From Bifidobacterium leontopitheci (GTDB taxonomy: Bacteria; Actinomycetota; Actinomycetes; Actinomycetales; Bifidobacteriaceae): 64,000 bases of DNA. The DNA lies in assembly GCF_009193355.1 (NCBI RefSeq), contig NZ_WBVT01000003.1, positions 78,490 through 142,489 of the forward strand. Direction: 5' to 3'. A program made the translations under genes and the position numbers. How positions within the stretch are numbered: the stretch's first letter is position 1; the number at the start of each line of letters is the position of its first letter. Below the pieces are notes generated by a model. The model did not search any database. It was not told the origin of the DNA and saw only the letters and a program-made list of their open reading frames with translations. Below are positions 62,494 to 64,000 of the stretch, one piece after another.

Positions 62494-63465
62494 ATGAGAA
62501 CACATATTCCTACCGAACGAATCCTTGACGAGGCCGAAGCCGCCGGCCGTTGCGCGGTCGGTCTCAACGACAGGCAACGGCGTGCGCTGAAGAGGAGGCA
62601 TAAGGCCGGCGAACTGGTCCGGCCATATCGAAACGTATACGCCAGAGCTGCATATTGGGAGGGGCTGAATCCCATCCAGCGTCATTTCCATGTAGCCGCG
62701 GCGCTGAGCGTGCTTCACCCTGACTGGGTGTTCGCCGGTCTGACGGCAGCCGTCATCCATGGTCTGGAACATGGCTATACGCTGCACGGCGGCGTGACCA
62801 TCACCATAGCGTCTTCGTTCCCGCCATCGAATCATCAGTATTGGCAGTTGCGAAGGATAGTCGTGGGTGAGACCGCCGACGATATTCAGTACGTCGTCGT
62901 ATCCGGAGTCCGCGTGACCTCGTTGGAACGTACGCTGGTGGACTGTGCCGCCTTGTTTCCGTTCCAGGAGACTCTGGGCATGTTCGATGACGCGATGCGG
63001 CGCGGCTGCAATGTGTCCGCTCTCCCAGAATATGCCAGAATCCTGCATATGGACAGCATGGGTCTGGAACGTCTGTGCCAGTATGCGGACCCGTTGAGCG
63101 AGAACGGCGGTGAGTCGCTGGTACGGGCGCTGATCATCATCCTTGGTTTCGTGGTGCCTCGGTTGCAGTATGTATTCCGCAACCCGTCACGTCCAAACGC
63201 AGTGTATCGGGCGGACTTCATGTGGATTCTGCCGGATGGGAGCATGATCGTCCTGGAATTCGACGGCATGGACAAATACGTGATGCAGGACGGGCTGGAG
63301 CGCACGACCATCAGGGAGAAAGTGCATGCGGAGCGGGAACGGGAAGACGCTCTTAGAGGTCAACGAGTGCGAACGATTCTGCGACTTGAGGCCGAGGATC
63401 TGCAGGACCTGGACCGTCTGCGCAGAATCCTGACGGAGGCCGGCGTTCCGAGAAACCGTCAGTGA
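62494..63465 (+). CDS. AbiEi-like N-terminus plus DUF559-like PD-(D/E)XK nuclease domain
   Basis: This 323-residue protein has no exact named family that I recognise. The N-terminal 90 or so residues resemble the AbiEi/winged-helix antitoxin-type domain (LNDRQRRALKRRHKAGELVRPYRNVYA, HFHVAAALSVLHPDWVFAGLTAAVIHGL). The middle has VTSLERTLVDCAALFPFQETLGMFDDAMRRG, a usual AbiEi_4-type feature. The C-terminal third resembles DUF559: RADFMW with Asp241, VLEFDGMDKY with Glu255/Asp257, then REKVHAEREREDALRGQRVRTILRL. The start may also be GTG at 62485. It lies alone between two hairpin-repeat arrays, the second of which begins at its stop codon. Confidence 0.75.
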   Translation: MRTHIPTERILDEAEAAGRCAVGLNDRQRRALKRRHKAGELVRPYRNVYARAAYWEGLNPIQRHFHVAAALSVLHPDWVFAGLTAAVIHGLEHGYTLHGGVTITIASSFPPSNHQYWQLRRIVVGETADDIQYVVVSGVRVTSLERTLVDCAALFPFQETLGMFDDAMRRGCNVSALPEYARILHMDSMGLERLCQYADPLSENGGESLVRALIIILGFVVPRLQYVFRNPSRPNAVYRADFMWILPDGSMIVLEFDGMDKYVMQDGLERTTIREKVHAEREREDALRGQRVRTILRLEAEDLQDLDRLRRILTEAGVPRNRQ

Positions 63466-63865
63466 GCGATCGCACCCGGGAACGACGCTACGAGTACGCT
63501 TGACCGGAATCTCTAACGGACCGTACCCGAACAGCGGCGTACAAGTACGTTCGGTCGAGTTGTCTGTGACGGAACGTACTCGTGGAAGCGGTTTGAGTAC
63601 GGTTCGTTGTGAATTCTGGACGGAACGTACTCGGAGCATCCTCTACGGGTACGTTCCGTCATTTTTCCCTGACGAACCGTACTCGAACGATGTCTACGAG
63701 TACGGTCGGTTGGAATTGCGGAACGGAACGTACTCGGGAGGTGCTGTACGGGTACGTTCGGTCAAGAAAAACTGACGGAACGTACGCGTGGAAGCGGTTT
63801 GAGTACGGTTCGTTGTGAATTCTGGACGGAACGTACTCGGAGCATCCTCTACGGGTACGTTCCGT
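63464..63865. repeat. Right hairpin-repeat array, 8 units, 51-53 bp period
   Basis: Eight units start at 63464, 63515, 63568, 63619, 63671, 63722, 63774 and 63825, the same class and orientation as the left array. The first begins at the stop codon of the preceding gene and is diverged (GAGCGATCGCACCCG). Units 3-4 (from 63568) and 7-8 (from 63774) form near-identical blocks of about 97 bp, differing at one base in the first left arm, which shows a recent internal duplication. Unit 4 can pair over all 15 bp with one G-U pair. Confidence 0.9.
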
Positions 63866-64000
63866 TGCCGTCTCTGACGTTGATAATGGTTATGCCGGTT
63901 AATCCGATCGGCGATAATGGGAGTGGCGGCCTGGCGGTGACCCTGATTCTGACTGACGGCCTCGGTGATCGTGGCCTGTCCTTGTTCCGATTTGTCCCGC
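63866..64000. other. Window end, no gene assigned
   Basis: No open frame or motif could be supported in these last 135 bases. A further decayed repeat arm may start near 63874. Confidence 0.5.

Noticed and set aside
62056..63865. CRISPR array
   Set aside because: Units are imperfect palindromes with 11-12 nt loops and 10-nt linkers that recur between units; there are no constant direct repeats with unique spacers of about 30 nt and no cas genes.

Overview
The window is a GC-rich, densely coded actinobacterial chromosome segment and most likely comes from Bifidobacterium. The assignment is an inference from gene order and recognised families: nusB-carA-carB-pyrF, miaB-miaA-ftsK-pgsA-cinA-clgR-DUF3046-recA-recX, SepH, DUF4193, an actinobacterial LexA box, and many genes with a TAnnnT hexamer 6-9 nt before the start codon and no Shine-Dalgarno sequence. 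I saw no tRNA, rRNA, prophage, insertion sequence or CRISPR array.

Layout. 1-7.4 kb: an efp-nusB-carA-carB-pyrF/gmk block, in which OMP decarboxylase is fused to guanylate kinase. 7.5-12 kb, minus strand: a DUF262/DUF1524-like protein with a C-terminal RAMA-type domain (a probable modification-sensing defence protein), then a two-component system. 12.2-16.1 kb: DUF5067 membrane protein, Bax-inhibitor-1 family protein, EamA transporter and a small alarmone synthetase. 16.2-27.5 kb: tRNA modification (miaB, miaA), a Fic-like gene, ftsK, pgsA, cinA, clgR, DUF3046, recA and recX; recA has a perfect SOS box and a perfect DnaA box upstream. 27.6-34.2 kb: rnpB (minus strand), hpf, secA, trpD and a small membrane protein. 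34.2-39.5 kb: plsC, a PASTA Ser/Thr kinase, a polyprenyl synthetase and a DUF4192-like gene. 39.7-43.7 kb: the primary sigma factor and a type IIA topoisomerase B subunit. 43.8-48 kb: an accessory patch with a broken AlbA_2-type gene and a DUF2975/Xre pair with its own paired operators, followed by aspA. 48-56 kb: Lhr helicase and the topoisomerase A subunit. 56-62 kb: phosphodiesterase, sepH, DUF4193, dut and rel.

62-64 kb holds the most unusual feature. One gene, with an AbiEi-like N-terminus and a DUF559-like PD-(D/E)XK C-terminus, lies between two arrays of imperfect hairpin repeats with a 51-53 bp period (7 units on the left, 8 on the right, all in one orientation). The first left unit also forms the likely intrinsic terminator of rel. 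I did not recognise this arrangement as a described system.

Functionally, the segment joins pyrimidine and guanine nucleotide supply, two (p)ppGpp enzymes, DNA repair and segregation (RecA, RecX, FtsK, topoisomerase, Lhr), envelope and division control (PASTA kinase, SepH, PgsA, prenyl synthase) and protein export (SecA). Small accessory or defence-like loci sit between these core blocks.
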